A stretch of DNA of 64,000 bases from an uncultured Collinsella sp. (GCA_900757185.1 CAAEMX010000008.1:1-64000), one strand, 5' to 3'. Counted from the first letter of the stretch, positions 16,801 to 24,707 are shown. The notes: generated by a model from the letters alone, not told the origin. Numbers and translations are program-made.

Positions 16801-17409
16801 CAGGAACATGCCGCCCAGATCGACATAGCTGCCCCAGTACTCGGCACCGATCTTTTTGGCGTTGCGCATGACCATCATGATGGAGACGGGGATGACCGGA
16901 ACGCAGGCGAGCAGCAGTGCGGCGGGAAGACCCGCCTGGCCCACGAGCAGTACAAACAGCGTGATGGGTGCCAAACCGGCAAAGAAGAGCTGCGGCAGGT
17001 AACCGCCAAAGTACACCTGGAGTTGCGTGGCGCCCTCGACGCTGGTCTGGACGGCCTCGGCGGTGGGGACGGTTTCGGTGTAGGAGGGGCCGAGTGCGGT
17101 GAGCTTGTCGTAGACGAGCGAGCGCACGCGGCGGACGGCCTCGAACGCGGCCTTGTCGCCGGCGCGTTGGGCCAGGTAGATGGAGGCGGCGCGCACGATG
17201 ATGGCGGCGGCGAGCGGCAAAGCCGCCTGTGCGAGGGCATCGACGGCGAGCGCGGCGGAAAGACCGTTCGTGACGATGCCGCCCAAGATGCGCGCAAGCA
17301 TCCACATCACCGTGATGTTTGCCATGAGCGCGATCCACTTAAACAGGACGCTTGCCATAATGTAGGGCGTTACCTGCGGAGCCAGGGAGAAGAGCCGCTT
17401 CTCGAACAT
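13843..17409 (-). CDS. Fused double ABC exporter, CydD-CydC-like
   Basis: A 1,188-residue protein with two complete exporter halves in one chain. Half 1: membrane region about 15-300, Walker A GESGGGKST near 367, signature LSGGQRQR near 470, Walker B IYVFDEATS near 490. A charged, Ala-rich linker spans about 575-640. Half 2: membrane region about 645-930, Walker A GRSGSGKST near 1007, LSGGERQR near 1110, Walker B FILLDEPTS near 1130. The order and sequence style resemble CydDC, which exports glutathione/cysteine and supports cytochrome bd assembly; normally these are two genes. Thiol export is inferred. AGGAGG precedes the start. Confidence 0.85.
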   Translation of the reverse strand: MFEKRLFSLAPQVTPYIMASVLFKWIALMANITVMWMLARILGGIVTNGLSAALAVDALAQAALPLAAAIIVRAASIYLAQRAGDKAAFEAVRRVRSLVYDKLTALGPSYTETVPTAEAVQTSVEGATQLQVYFGGYLPQLFFAGLAPITLFVLLVGQAGLPAALLLACVPVIPVSIMMVMRNAKKIGAEYWGSYVDLGGMFLEAVQGLTTLKVYQADRSWHERINAESERFRTATMRLLVMQLRSICVMDLVVYMGAALGIIVATLQLATGKIGFEAAFLIVFLSQEFFLPMRRLGSLFHTAMNGMAASRRMFGILDTPEPERGDVELDGRGDIELAGVSYAYGDRTVLDSASATIAHGSLVALVGESGGGKSTLAGIIAGRKGAYRGSVRIGGVELCDATAASLMRAVTLVPTNGYLFGGTLRDNLLLAQPNATDTELLRALDRTRVAAFVRANGGLDMVINEGGTNLSGGQRQRVCMARALLHDSPIYVFDEATSNVDAASEAAIGEVIASLAGGHTVIVVAHRLSTIVDADQILVLERGRIAERGTHDELLSGAGAYARMWSSQEQLSAYTYAEGDAEDAGAVEAVDSSAACTDGLNGAGSSSAAAATDSGRARRSAPSIMWRMMGLVRPLAGWLVLAVALGSIGMLTAAFVPAFGALGLMAALGSNALGLGLIAACAACAACGIARGPLHYGEQLCNHYIAFRLLAHIRDLVFGALRQLAPAKLEGRGKGELVSLVTSDIELLEVFYAHTISPIAIALVCTVVFEGFLLAVSPELAGIALVAYAVLGVLLPLVSAKACGTTGRQSREGAGKLGAFVLDSLRGAGETIQFAGGTDRSRALGKLTEQVGAVDARLKRRQAVSEAVADALILVANLVMLGRALQLVAAGTIDFAAAFVAVFTFVSSFGSVMAVSRLGASLQETLASGARVLDLLDEQPQCAEVADGQNVEFAGAAAEHVSFSYVGGVDAGGAGATEQVANDTAASLILDDVTCTFAPGTMTCIMGRSGSGKSTLLKLLMRFWDPAAGTITVSGVDARHINTASLRSHEAYMTQDTHLFCGTVRENLLVAHANATDAELLDACRSASLTTLIDRLPQGLDTPVAELGDSLSGGERQRIGLARIFLNDAPFILLDEPTSALDALNEASVMQAIDELKRRGKTIVLVSHRASTCAFADFSLSVEHGRLS

Positions 17410-17539
17410 GAAACCTCCTATGCCGTAACGGTGCCGGGCTGGGTCCTCGGCAGCCGCTTAGTTAGCCAAATGCAACTAGAGTAACATCGTGCAGCGGGTA
17501 AGTATGCCGAGGGTAATTTTTAGCCGATGAACTGCGTAG

Positions 17540-17679
17540 AAAGTTCAAAATTGTTGAGTGCGGCGAACTTTGTGGTGGACGGAATGCGGGCGCAATTTTG
17601 ATCGTGTGCGGCCCGCTCCAAAACGTGTACGTCAGCCTCCAAAACCGACAAAAAATGACATGTTTGGAGGCTGACGTAC
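17540..17679. repeat. Palindromic repeat region upstream of the ABC exporter
   Basis: The 382-bp gap 17410-17791 has no convincing gene. It contains AAAGTTC/GAACTTT at 17540-17546 and 17565-17571, and a perfect 17-bp inverted repeat, 17627-17643 with 17663-17679 (core CAGCCTCCAAA), with a 19-nt loop. No T tract follows. ACATGTTTGGA occurs twice at the right end. It may be a mobile repeat or an operator shared by the divergent exporter and LarC-like genes. Confidence 0.6.
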
Positions 17680-17791
17680 ATGTTTGGATAGGGGCAAGGG
17701 CGACGACGGACGAAAGTCACGCCTGTGCCACGTTCGATGTGCTAGCGTTTGGGTGAATAAAACGAGCCCGTGCGGAAAGGATCCGGACCGT

Positions 17792-18277
17792 ATGCAACGT
17801 GGAAGTACATCTCCGCTGTCCCGCGAGACCGATGCGCCCGAAACCATCGTCAAGCTGGAGTGCGACATCGATGATGCGTCGCCCGAGGTACTCGCCTATG
17901 CCGCTGACCGCCTGCGCGAGGCCGGCGCCCGCGAGGTGCACTGGCTGCCCCTCTACTGCAAAAAAGGCCGCCCCGGCTGGCAGCTGCAGGTGATCTGCTC
18001 GCATGAGGATATCGAACGCCTGCAGACGATTATCTTTTTGGAAACCACGACCAACGCCGTTCGTCGCCAGGTGATGGAACGCGTTTGCCTGCCGCGTCGT
18101 TTTGAGCAGGTAGCGACGCCTTGGGGCGAGGTGTCCGTTAAGGTGGCGACCCTGCCAGACGGCAGCGAGCGCGCGGCTCCCGAGTACGAGGATTGCGCCC
18201 GTCTTGCCCGCGAACATGGCGTGCCACTCCAACGCGTGATGCAGGCGGCTCAGAGCGCGGTACTGCGATTTGAGTAG
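17792..18277 (+). CDS. Stand-alone LarC C-terminal (DUF111-type) domain protein
   Basis: A 161-residue protein corresponding to the second half of LarC, the CTP-dependent nickel chelatase that makes the nickel-pincer cofactor of lactate racemase. Matches to the family pattern are LECDIDDASPEVLAYAADRL, LYCKKGRPGWQLQVIC, IIFLETTTNAVRRQ and WGEVSVKVATLPDG. The nickel-binding first half is not encoded nearby. The gene may be a remnant or a re-purposed domain. ATG 17792 is chosen because homology starts soon after it, with GGAAAGG upstream; spacing is a little long. Confidence 0.75.
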   Translation: MQRGSTSPLSRETDAPETIVKLECDIDDASPEVLAYAADRLREAGAREVHWLPLYCKKGRPGWQLQVICSHEDIERLQTIIFLETTTNAVRRQVMERVCLPRRFEQVATPWGEVSVKVATLPDGSERAAPEYEDCARLAREHGVPLQRVMQAAQSAVLRFE

Positions 18278-18334
18278 CACGTCCGAGCGACGCGCCTCAT
18301 CAACCCTATTTGCTCCACCCCGAAAGGACTTCCC

Positions 18335-18883
18335 ATGAAATACCTCATCGCTTCCGACATTCACGGCTCGGCATACTGGACAGAGCGCCTGTGCGCCGCC
18401 ATCGAATCCGAGCAGCCCGGCCGCATCGTGCTGCTAGGCGACCTGCTCTACCACGGCCCGCGCAACGACCTGCCGCGCGATTACGCCCCCAAGCGCGTGA
18501 TTCCGCTGCTCAACGCCCTGGCCGACCGCATCATCGCGGTGCGCGGCAACTGCGACGCCGAAGTCGACCAGATGGTGCTCGACTTCCCCGTCATGGCCGA
18601 CTACGCCACGCTGTTCGACGAGACCGGCCGCGAGCTGTTCCTGACGCACGGCCACGTCTTTGGCGCCGGCATGCACAACAGCGTCGACCACGCGCCCGCG
18701 CTGCCCGAAGGCTCCGCGCTCGTCTACGGCCACACGCATATCAAGGTTAACGAGGCAAGCGAGGCGCACCCGGGCCTGTGGCTCTTCAACCCCGGCAGCG
18801 TGAGCATTCCCAAGGACGGTACGCACAGCTACGGCATCTACGAGGGCGGCGCGTTCCGTCACGTGATCCTGGAGGAGGAATAA
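18335..18883 (+). CDS. YfcE/MJ0936-family metallophosphoesterase
   Basis: A 182-residue calcineurin-like phosphodiesterase. Metal motifs are all visible: ASDIHGS, LLGDLLYHGP, VRGNCDAEVD, LTHGHVFG and YGHTHIK. This order is that of YfcE, which hydrolyses phosphodiesters in vitro; the natural substrate is not established. GAAAGGA lies upstream of the ATG. mazG starts 2 nt after the stop. Confidence 0.92.
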   Translation: MKYLIASDIHGSAYWTERLCAAIESEQPGRIVLLGDLLYHGPRNDLPRDYAPKRVIPLLNALADRIIAVRGNCDAEVDQMVLDFPVMADYATLFDETGRELFLTHGHVFGAGMHNSVDHAPALPEGSALVYGHTHIKVNEASEAHPGLWLFNPGSVSIPKDGTHSYGIYEGGAFRHVILEEE

Positions 18884-18885
18884 CC

Positions 18886-19746
18886 ATGGCGCAGCACATG
18901 GCTCAGCAAAATGCCGAGGGCTCGCGTGACCTGTCCACGCTGGTCGACGCGTCGGCCGAGCTGCAGCATCTGGTGCAGACCATCTGGCGCCTGCGTCAGC
19001 CCGACGGCTGTCCGTGGGACCGTGAGCAGACGCACCGTAGCATTGGCAAGAACATGATCGAGGAGGCCTATGAGGCGCTCGACTGCATCGAGGCCGACGA
19101 TGCCACGCATCTGCGCGAGGAGCTGGGCGACGTGCTCATGCAGGTGGTGCTGCATGCGCAGATTGCGGCGGACGCCGGCGAGTTTACGCTGGCCGACGTG
19201 GCACGCGATATTGACGCCAAGCTCATTCGCCGCCACCCGCACGTGTTTGGCGATGCGGATGCCGACAACCCCGACGAGGTGCTCAAGATCTGGGACGAGG
19301 TCAAGCTTGCCGAGAAGGCCGCCAAAGACCAGGCCGTGGCGGCAGGCGGGGCCGCACCCGAGGGTCTGCTCGACGGTGTGCCCACGCACCTGCCGGCGCT
19401 GATGCAGGCTCAGAAGGTGTCGCGCAAGGCGGCTGCCGTGGGCTTTGAGTGGGAGACGGTCCAGGACGTGTGGGACGAGGTCGCTGAGGAGCGTGCCGAG
19501 TTTGAGGCCGAGGCTCCCGGCTCGCCCGAGCGCGAGATGGAGTTTGGCGACCTGCTCTTTGCCCTGGTCAACGTTGCGCGCAAGGAGGGAATCGACGCCG
19601 AGAGCGCCCTGCGTGCCAGCACGGCAAAGTTCCGCCGCCGCTGGGCCGCGATGGAGCAGATGGCGGCCGACGCCCACGTGGATCTGGCCGAGCTTTCGAC
19701 CCACGGCCTCAATGACCTCTGGGATGCCGCAAAGGCAGAGGAGTAA
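18886..19746 (+). CDS. mazG: Nucleoside triphosphate pyrophosphohydrolase MazG
   Basis: A house-cleaning enzyme that hydrolyses NTPs to NMP and pyrophosphate. Its 286 residues contain two MazG repeats: CPWDREQTHRSIGKNMIEEA followed by LREELGDVLMQVVLHAQ, and a second region with VWDEVAEERAEFEAE and MEFGDLLFALVNVAR. RRHPHVFGD and the GLLDGVP linker are typical of full-length MazG. GGAGGAGGAA precedes ATG 18886. A terminator follows. Confidence 0.95.
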   Translation: MAQHMAQQNAEGSRDLSTLVDASAELQHLVQTIWRLRQPDGCPWDREQTHRSIGKNMIEEAYEALDCIEADDATHLREELGDVLMQVVLHAQIAADAGEFTLADVARDIDAKLIRRHPHVFGDADADNPDEVLKIWDEVKLAEKAAKDQAVAAGGAAPEGLLDGVPTHLPALMQAQKVSRKAAAVGFEWETVQDVWDEVAEERAEFEAEAPGSPEREMEFGDLLFALVNVARKEGIDAESALRASTAKFRRRWAAMEQMAADAHVDLAELSTHGLNDLWDAAKAEE

Positions 19747-19752
19747 GACTGC

Positions 19753-19794
19753 GGGGGCGACGGGACGGACTTTCTCATCGCCCCCATTATTTTT
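19753..19794 (+). terminator. Terminator after mazG
   Basis: GGGGGCGA at 19753-19760 pairs with TCGCCCCC at 19778-19785, followed by ATTATTTTT. A clear intrinsic terminator separates mazG from enolase. Confidence 0.85.
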
Positions 19795-19802
19795 CAAAAA
19801 GA

Positions 19803-19858
19803 TTGTATCCCTTGGCTAACTTAGGGCATAATGCAAAAAGTGCGATAAGGCTAACTTA
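19803..19858 (+). promoter_or_regulatory. Candidate enolase promoter with GGCTAACTTA direct repeats
   Basis: TTGTAT (19803-19808) and CATAAT (19827-19832) with an 18-bp spacer make a plausible sigma-70-type promoter. GGCTAACTTA occurs twice, at 19814-19823 in the spacer and 19849-19858 downstream, 35 bp apart. The spacing, about 3.3 helical turns, suggests a possible operator pair, but this is unproven. Confidence 0.55.
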
Positions 19859-19934
19859 TGAACCTGCGCGCCACTGTAGCGTGCAAGCCGTGTCGCCAAG
19901 CATTCAACCCGTTTCCAAGTGAGAGGGAGACAAC

Positions 19935-21224
19935 ATGAGCGATATTTTGGATGTCTACGGTCGCGAGGTACTCGACAGCCGCGGCAACCCCACCGTCGAG
20001 GTCGAGGTCGTGCTCGAGGACGGCAGCTTCGGCCGCGCGATGGTGCCTTCGGGCGCTTCGACCGGCGCCTTTGAGGCATGCGAGCTGCGCGATGGCGACA
20101 AGGGCCGCTACCTGGGCAAGGGCGTTTCGCAGGCCGTCGAGCACGTCAATAACGAGTGCGCTAACGCCGTCGTGGGCCTCGACGCCTTCGACCAGCGCGC
20201 CGTCGATGCCGCGCTGATTGCCGCGGACGGTACCCCCAACAAGACCAAGCTCGGTGCCAACGCCATCCTGGGCGTGTCGCTGGCCGTCGCCCGCGCCGCT
20301 GCCGAGTCGGCGGGTCTTTCGCTGTACCAGTACCTGGGCGGCGTCAACGCCCATCTGCTGCCCACACCTATGATGAACATTCTCAACGGCGGCGTGCATG
20401 CCGACAATAACGTCGACTTCCAGGAGTTCATGATCATGCCGGTGGGCGCCCCGAGCTTTGCCGAGGGCCTGCGTTGGTGCGCCGAGGTCTACCACACCCT
20501 CAAGGGTGTGCTGCACGAGGCCGGCCTGGGCGGCGGCGTGGGCGACGAGGGTGGCTTTGCGCCCAACCTCAAGACCAATGCCGAGCCGTTCGAGTACATC
20601 ACCAAGGCCGTCGAGAAGGCTGGCTTTAAGCCCGGCGTCGACTTCATGTACGCCATGGACCCGGCCTCGACCGAGTTCTACAACGCCGAGACCGGCATGT
20701 ACGAGCTCAAGGGCGAGGGCGTGGAGTACACGAGTGCCCAGATGGTTGATTACTGGGAGAAGCTCGTCGACACCTATCCCATCATCTCCATCGAGGACGG
20801 CATGGCCGAGGAGGACTGGGACGGCTGGGTTGAGCTCACCCGTCGCATTGGCAACAAGGTGCAGCTGGTGGGCGACGACCTGTTCGTCACCAACACCGAG
20901 CGCCTTAAGAAGGGCATCGAGCTGGGTGCCGCCAACGCGATCCTGGTCAAGGTCAATCAGATCGGCACGCTCACCGAGTCGCTTGAGGCCATCGAGACCG
21001 CCAAGGAGGCCGGTTACGCCTGCATCGTGAGTCACCGCTCCGGCGAGACCGAGGATTCCACGATCGCCGACCTGGTCGTGGGCGTCAATGCCGGCCAGAT
21101 CAAGTCGGGCGCCCCGTGCCGCAGCGACCGTATCGCCAAGTACAACCAGCTCATTCGCATCGAGGACGAGCTCGAGGGCAGCGCGCGCTACGCCGGTAAG
21201 ACCGCGTTCTACAACATTCGCTAG
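19935..21224 (+). CDS. eno: Enolase
   Basis: Converts 2-phosphoglycerate to phosphoenolpyruvate in glycolysis, also feeding the PTS. The 429-residue protein has GREVLDSRGNPTVEVEV, GASTGAFEACELRDGD, the SISEDGMAEEDW-like IISIEDGMAEEDWDGW with a metal-binding Asp/Glu, VGDDLFVTN, ILVKVNQIGTLTE with catalytic Lys, and SHRSGETEDSTIADL. GAGAGGGAG lies upstream of the ATG. Confidence 0.98.
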   Translation: MSDILDVYGREVLDSRGNPTVEVEVVLEDGSFGRAMVPSGASTGAFEACELRDGDKGRYLGKGVSQAVEHVNNECANAVVGLDAFDQRAVDAALIAADGTPNKTKLGANAILGVSLAVARAAAESAGLSLYQYLGGVNAHLLPTPMMNILNGGVHADNNVDFQEFMIMPVGAPSFAEGLRWCAEVYHTLKGVLHEAGLGGGVGDEGGFAPNLKTNAEPFEYITKAVEKAGFKPGVDFMYAMDPASTEFYNAETGMYELKGEGVEYTSAQMVDYWEKLVDTYPIISIEDGMAEEDWDGWVELTRRIGNKVQLVGDDLFVTNTERLKKGIELGAANAILVKVNQIGTLTESLEAIETAKEAGYACIVSHRSGETEDSTIADLVVGVNAGQIKSGAPCRSDRIAKYNQLIRIEDELEGSARYAGKTAFYNIR

Positions 21225-21295
21225 GCAGCGGCGTGTGCGGGGGCGGGGCTGACTCGGTTCCGCCCCGCCTTGGCTGGATGTCGCAAAGCGCTATG

Positions 21296-21327
21296 GGCGC
21301 TGGGCCATATGGCTCAGCGCCTTTTTT
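21296..21327 (+). terminator. Terminator after enolase
   Basis: GGCGCTGGGCC at 21296-21306 pairs with GGCTCAGCGCC at 21311-21321 around ATAT, followed by six T at 21322-21327. A GC-rich inverted repeat with GGGGCGGGG and CCCCGCC lies just before it. Confidence 0.88.
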
Positions 21328-21353
21328 ATGTCGAGCAAAGGCCGCCGAAGGCG

Positions 21354-21381
21354 TTGCGTGTGCTCGTGCTATAACTAGAAT
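21354..21381 (+). promoter_or_regulatory. Candidate promoter for the DivIC/FtsB-like gene
   Basis: TTGCGT at 21354-21359 and TAGAAT at 21376-21381 are separated by 16 bp. They sit between the enolase terminator and the ATG at 21419. Confidence 0.5.
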
Positions 21382-21418
21382 ACTTAGCGCAAACAAACCT
21401 CAACCGCACAAGGCGCAC

Positions 21419-22177
21419 ATGGATCAGATTTATGACAACAGGTACTATTCCGTCGGTTCGCGTGAGCCGTCGCCTCGCCGTGCGCGCACGGTGCAGCTCG
21501 GTGGGTCCGCCTACGCCGGTGCCGACCGCTCCGCGCAGCGCCCGACAAGCACCTCGCGCCCCAATGCTCAATCGAATACTTCGGCAGATGGACCGGTGCG
21601 CCCGCCACGTTCGTCGCATGCATCGCGTCCCTCGACTCAGGCACACGACAAATCGAGCAGGCCTTCGAGCCGTCTTTCGGGCTCGGACTTTATGCGCTAC
21701 GCCAACGACAATGCGGTGGTCAAGGCAATCTATGACTTTACGCATGGCTCTCTGCGTCCGCTGTTTATCGGTATCGTGGTGGCTCTGGCGCTCGTGAGCC
21801 TGTATTTCCCCGTGCGCGACCTGTACGTTGCAAAACGCTCGAACGACATCTTGGCCAAGCAGGTCGAGATTCGCGAGCAATACAAAGATGAGATGAAAAA
21901 AGACACTGACAAGTGGCTCTCGGAAGAGGGCATTAAGGATCGGGCACGGGAACTGGGCATGGCGATGCCCGGCGAGAAGAGGATTGAAGTGCTGGGCCTG
22001 GACGATGATTCGGATTCGTCGTCGAGCAAAAAGTCCTCAAACGCCAAGAAGGCCAGTGAAGTGGCCAAAGAGATCGAAGAGGTCGGCAAGGACGCACCGT
22101 GGTACATCCAGACGCTCGATATGCTGTTTGGATTTAACGGCGTCGAGGGCCAGACGGTCGCGTCCAGCGGCGAGTAG
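21419..22177 (+). CDS. DivIC/FtsB-like septum formation initiator protein
   Basis: A 252-residue single-pass membrane protein. Residues 1-110 are polar, Arg/Ser/Pro-rich and probably cytoplasmic and disordered. A membrane helix spans about 115-132 (LFIGIVVALALVSLYFPV), followed by a short coiled coil (RSNDILAKQVEIREQYK) and a conserved WLSEEGIKDRARELGMAMPGE segment typical of DivIC/FtsB proteins. The Ser/Lys-rich tail ends in a hydrophobic patch. A divisome role is inferred. Start chosen at the only ATG giving a sensible N-terminus; the ribosome site is weak. Confidence 0.82.
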   Translation: MDQIYDNRYYSVGSREPSPRRARTVQLGGSAYAGADRSAQRPTSTSRPNAQSNTSADGPVRPPRSSHASRPSTQAHDKSSRPSSRLSGSDFMRYANDNAVVKAIYDFTHGSLRPLFIGIVVALALVSLYFPVRDLYVAKRSNDILAKQVEIREQYKDEMKKDTDKWLSEEGIKDRARELGMAMPGEKRIEVLGLDDDSDSSSSKKSSNAKKASEVAKEIEEVGKDAPWYIQTLDMLFGFNGVEGQTVASSGE

Positions 22178-22205
22178 GCGAGTAGCGCCCGGAGGGGAGC
22201 CCGCA

Positions 22206-23207
22206 ATGGCAGATTGCAAACGATATAAGGTGGCCGCGATCGACCTGGGAACGGTGTCGTCGCGACTGGTGCTGGCGCAGGTCGAGGCCGGGGCGATCGT
22301 GGAATCGTTCAAGCATACCGAGATCACCGACTTGGGCGAGGGCGTGGACGCGACGGGCCGCTTTTGCGAGGCGGCGGTCGAGCGCGTGCTCGCCGCATGC
22401 CGCATGTTTGTGGACGAGGCGCGCACCTTTGGGGCCGCGTGCGTCTGCACCACCTGCACGAGTGCCGCGCGCGATGCGTCCAACGCCGCACTGCTGCTGG
22501 ACGGCCTGCGCGAGCTGGGGCTTGAACCGCAGGTGATTCCGGGCGAGGTCGAGGCACGCCTGACATTTTTTGGCGTGGCGCACGACTTTGCCGGTGAACG
22601 CATTATCGTCGCCGATTCGGGCGGTGGCTCCACGGAGCTCGCGACGGGCGTATACGCTCCGGAGCGCGGGGTCTTTGCGCTGGAGGGAACGCGCTCACTG
22701 GACATCGGTTGCCGTCGCGTGACGGAGCGGTTTTTCTCGGCGCTGCCGCCCGCGGACGGCGAGCTCGCGGTTGCCGCCGCGTGGGCGGGCGAGCAGTTCT
22801 CCGCCTATTTTGAGGGCCTGCCGAGCAATTATGAGCGTGCAGAGCGCCTGGTCGCGGTGGGCGGTACCGTCACTACGCTCGTGGCGCTGGTCCACGAACT
22901 GGAGCCGTACGACTCGAGCTTTGTGCACCTGCGCGAGCTTTCGATGGAGCAGATTTCTGCCGCTATCGAGCGCATGTCCACGCTGGACGTGGAGAGCATT
23001 GCCGCGTTGCCAGGCGTGCAGCCCAAGCGCGCGGGCGTGATTCTGGCCGGCGCCGTGGTGATTCGCGAACTCATGCGCGCCGGTGGCTACGATGCGCTCA
23101 CCGTAAGCGAGAACAGCCTCCTCGCCGGCATGGCCGCCACCATCAACGAGGTTCTCGACGGCGCGACCCCCACCATCGCCTGGACCCCGAGCCTGAGCAC
23201 CCTCTAA
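22206..23207 (+). CDS. Ppx/GppA-family exopolyphosphatase / pppGpp phosphohydrolase
   Basis: A 333-residue ASKHA-fold phosphatase acting on polyphosphate or pppGpp. Phosphate-binding loops are VAAIDLGTVSSRLVLA and VADSGGGSTELATG; IPGEVEARLTFFGVA and LVAVGGTVTTLVAL are typical. It is the two-domain short form without the C-terminal HD domain of E. coli Ppx. CGGAGGGGAG precedes ATG 22206; an in-frame start far upstream lies inside the previous gene. A hairpin repeat begins at its stop. Confidence 0.9.
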   Translation: MADCKRYKVAAIDLGTVSSRLVLAQVEAGAIVESFKHTEITDLGEGVDATGRFCEAAVERVLAACRMFVDEARTFGAACVCTTCTSAARDASNAALLLDGLRELGLEPQVIPGEVEARLTFFGVAHDFAGERIIVADSGGGSTELATGVYAPERGVFALEGTRSLDIGCRRVTERFFSALPPADGELAVAAAWAGEQFSAYFEGLPSNYERAERLVAVGGTVTTLVALVHELEPYDSSFVHLRELSMEQISAAIERMSTLDVESIAALPGVQPKRAGVILAGAVVIRELMRAGGYDALTVSENSLLAGMAATINEVLDGATPTIAWTPSLSTL

Positions 23208-23238
23208 AACTAGTCTTTTTGGGACGGGGCTATTTTAG
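23204..23238. repeat. Small hairpin element with GGGACGGGG core
   Basis: CTAAAA at 23204-23209 pairs with TTTTAG at 23233-23238; adjacent TAG/CTA extends the stem with a bulge. The loop has TTTTTGGGACGGGGCTA. The same core, inverted, is at 24708-24726 on the other side of the ATPase gene. It begins at the ppx stop codon and may act as a terminator for both converging genes. Confidence 0.65.
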
Positions 23239-23242
23239 CTAC

Positions 23243-24544
23243 TTATGCCAGCCTGTCGATTTGCCCAATCTCCCAAAGCGGAATATTGACGAGCGTGTCC
23301 TCGTCTCTATATGCCGCCAGAGAGCTCCTCACGCAACGCTCGAGTTTGAATTTTTCGCAGGCTATTTTCAGACTCTTCGCTTTAAGGTTCTCTGCCGCCT
23401 TGACCTCAAGCGGAAGCACGGTTCCCGCATGGTCGATGGCAAAGTCGGTTTCGGCATTGCCAGAGGTAGAGGACCAATACACGGGAGTTTTGTCCTGGAG
23501 CAAAAGCTCCTGCGCGACGTATTGTTCGGTCAGCGAACCTTTGAACTCGGTAAAAACAGCGGATCCGTTAAGAACGATGGCCGGAGAGAGACCGGAGAGC
23601 GCTCCGAGGATGCCGGTGTCGATGCAGAACAGTTTGAAGCCCGAGAGGTATTCGTAGCTCGAGAGCGGCGCCTTTAGAGCGGAAACACGTGGCACCTTAT
23701 GAACGATTCCGTAGTCCGTGAGCCACTGGAGGCTTTCCTCAAAATCGCGTGCGCGCGCTCCAGGGCGAAGGGCGCCATAGACAAACTTCTTGTTCTCCTT
23801 GGCAAGCTGGCCGGGAAGGGATTTCCAAACCAACCTCATGCGCTCGACGATGCGGGCGGGTGCATGTTTGCCAAAATCGGATTCGTAAGCCTCGATGATT
23901 TGCTGCTGAAGCCTTCGGGCTTCAATGAAGTCGCGTGTCTCGGCGAAAGCGGAGACAACTTCGGGCATACCACCGACAACAAGGTATTCCTTGAGCAAGT
24001 GCACGAGCTTTTCGGTGACGTTTGCTAGAAGGTTCATGTCTGCGGCAAGGATGGCGTCGGCGAGCGGGTTGCCGTCGACGGCGCGAACGAACTCGGCAAA
24101 CCCCATGGGACGCATGGTGAGCTGGTCGATTTTGCCGACGGGAAATGACTCGTTTTCGCGTCGGAGCGCGAGGCCCATATAGGAACCGGCTGCTACGATG
24201 TGGTATTCGGGTGCAAGCTCGTTGAAGTACTTGAGCGAGGTGATCCCGCGTGGCGCCTCTTGGATCTCGTCGAAGATGATGAGCGTGTCTGTCGGCGTTA
24301 CGGTTTGGCCACGTAGGAGCTCTATCTGGGAGATGATGCGCTTGGGGTCGAGGTCCCCATCGAACAGCGAGCGTGTGCTCGGCTCGAGCATAAAGTCAAA
24401 ACGAATGACGTTTCGATACTGCTGGCTTGCGAATTCGTTAAGAAGCCAAGTCTTTCCTGTCTGGCGGGCTCCCTTAAGCAAGAGAGGTTTGCGATTCGCC
24501 CTTGATTTCCAAGCGATAAGTTCACTCATAAGCTGTCGTTGCAT
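23243..24544 (-). CDS. AAA_14/DUF4143 ATP-binding protein
   Basis: A 433-residue protein of the archaeal-type ATPase plus DUF4143 architecture, common in gut bacteria and of unknown function. Residues 1-160 hold the P-loop LLLKGARQTGKTWLLNEFA and Walker B DTLIIFDEIQEAP. The C-terminal half has the DUF4143 signature: FCIDTGILGALSG, FKGSLTEQYVAQELL, PVYWSSTSGNAETDFAI and PLEVKAAENLKAKSLK, which resembles a nuclease-fold end. GGGAGG spaced 4 nt supports ATG 24544. It is flanked by inverted copies of the GGGACGGGG core. Confidence 0.9.
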   Translation of the reverse strand: MQRQLMSELIAWKSRANRKPLLLKGARQTGKTWLLNEFASQQYRNVIRFDFMLEPSTRSLFDGDLDPKRIISQIELLRGQTVTPTDTLIIFDEIQEAPRGITSLKYFNELAPEYHIVAAGSYMGLALRRENESFPVGKIDQLTMRPMGFAEFVRAVDGNPLADAILAADMNLLANVTEKLVHLLKEYLVVGGMPEVVSAFAETRDFIEARRLQQQIIEAYESDFGKHAPARIVERMRLVWKSLPGQLAKENKKFVYGALRPGARARDFEESLQWLTDYGIVHKVPRVSALKAPLSSYEYLSGFKLFCIDTGILGALSGLSPAIVLNGSAVFTEFKGSLTEQYVAQELLLQDKTPVYWSSTSGNAETDFAIDHAGTVLPLEVKAAENLKAKSLKIACEKFKLERCVRSSLAAYRDEDTLVNIPLWEIGQIDRLA

Positions 24545-24586
24545 ATTGCCTCCCAACCCTCTCGGCTAGTATAAGGCCATTTGGGC

Positions 24587-24686
24587 GTTTCCATCGGAAA
24601 ATGTGTGAGACAACCACGTTTTTCCATCGGAAAATGTGCGAAATAACCACGTTTTTCCATCGAAAAATGTGTGAGGAAACTCATTG
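24587..24686. repeat. Three tandem 33-34 bp repeats
   Basis: TTTCCATCGGAAAATGTG-type units begin at 24587, 24621 and 24654. The first two are nearly identical apart from a few bases; the third diverges at its end. Each unit contains the short palindrome TTTCCATCGGAAA. They lie just upstream of the ATPase gene's likely promoter (TATACT on the minus strand near 24568-24573), so they could bind a regulator. Too few and too short-spaced for CRISPR. Confidence 0.75.
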
Positions 24687-24707
24687 GGTGGGTGGAAAAA
24701 AGTAGTC

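Noticed and set aside
16333..17484. A 383-codon plus-strand frame
   Set aside because: Antisense to the first half of the ABC exporter, whose motifs are unambiguous.
24587..24686. Possible CRISPR array
   Set aside because: The 33-34 bp units are tandem without spacers and no cas gene is present.
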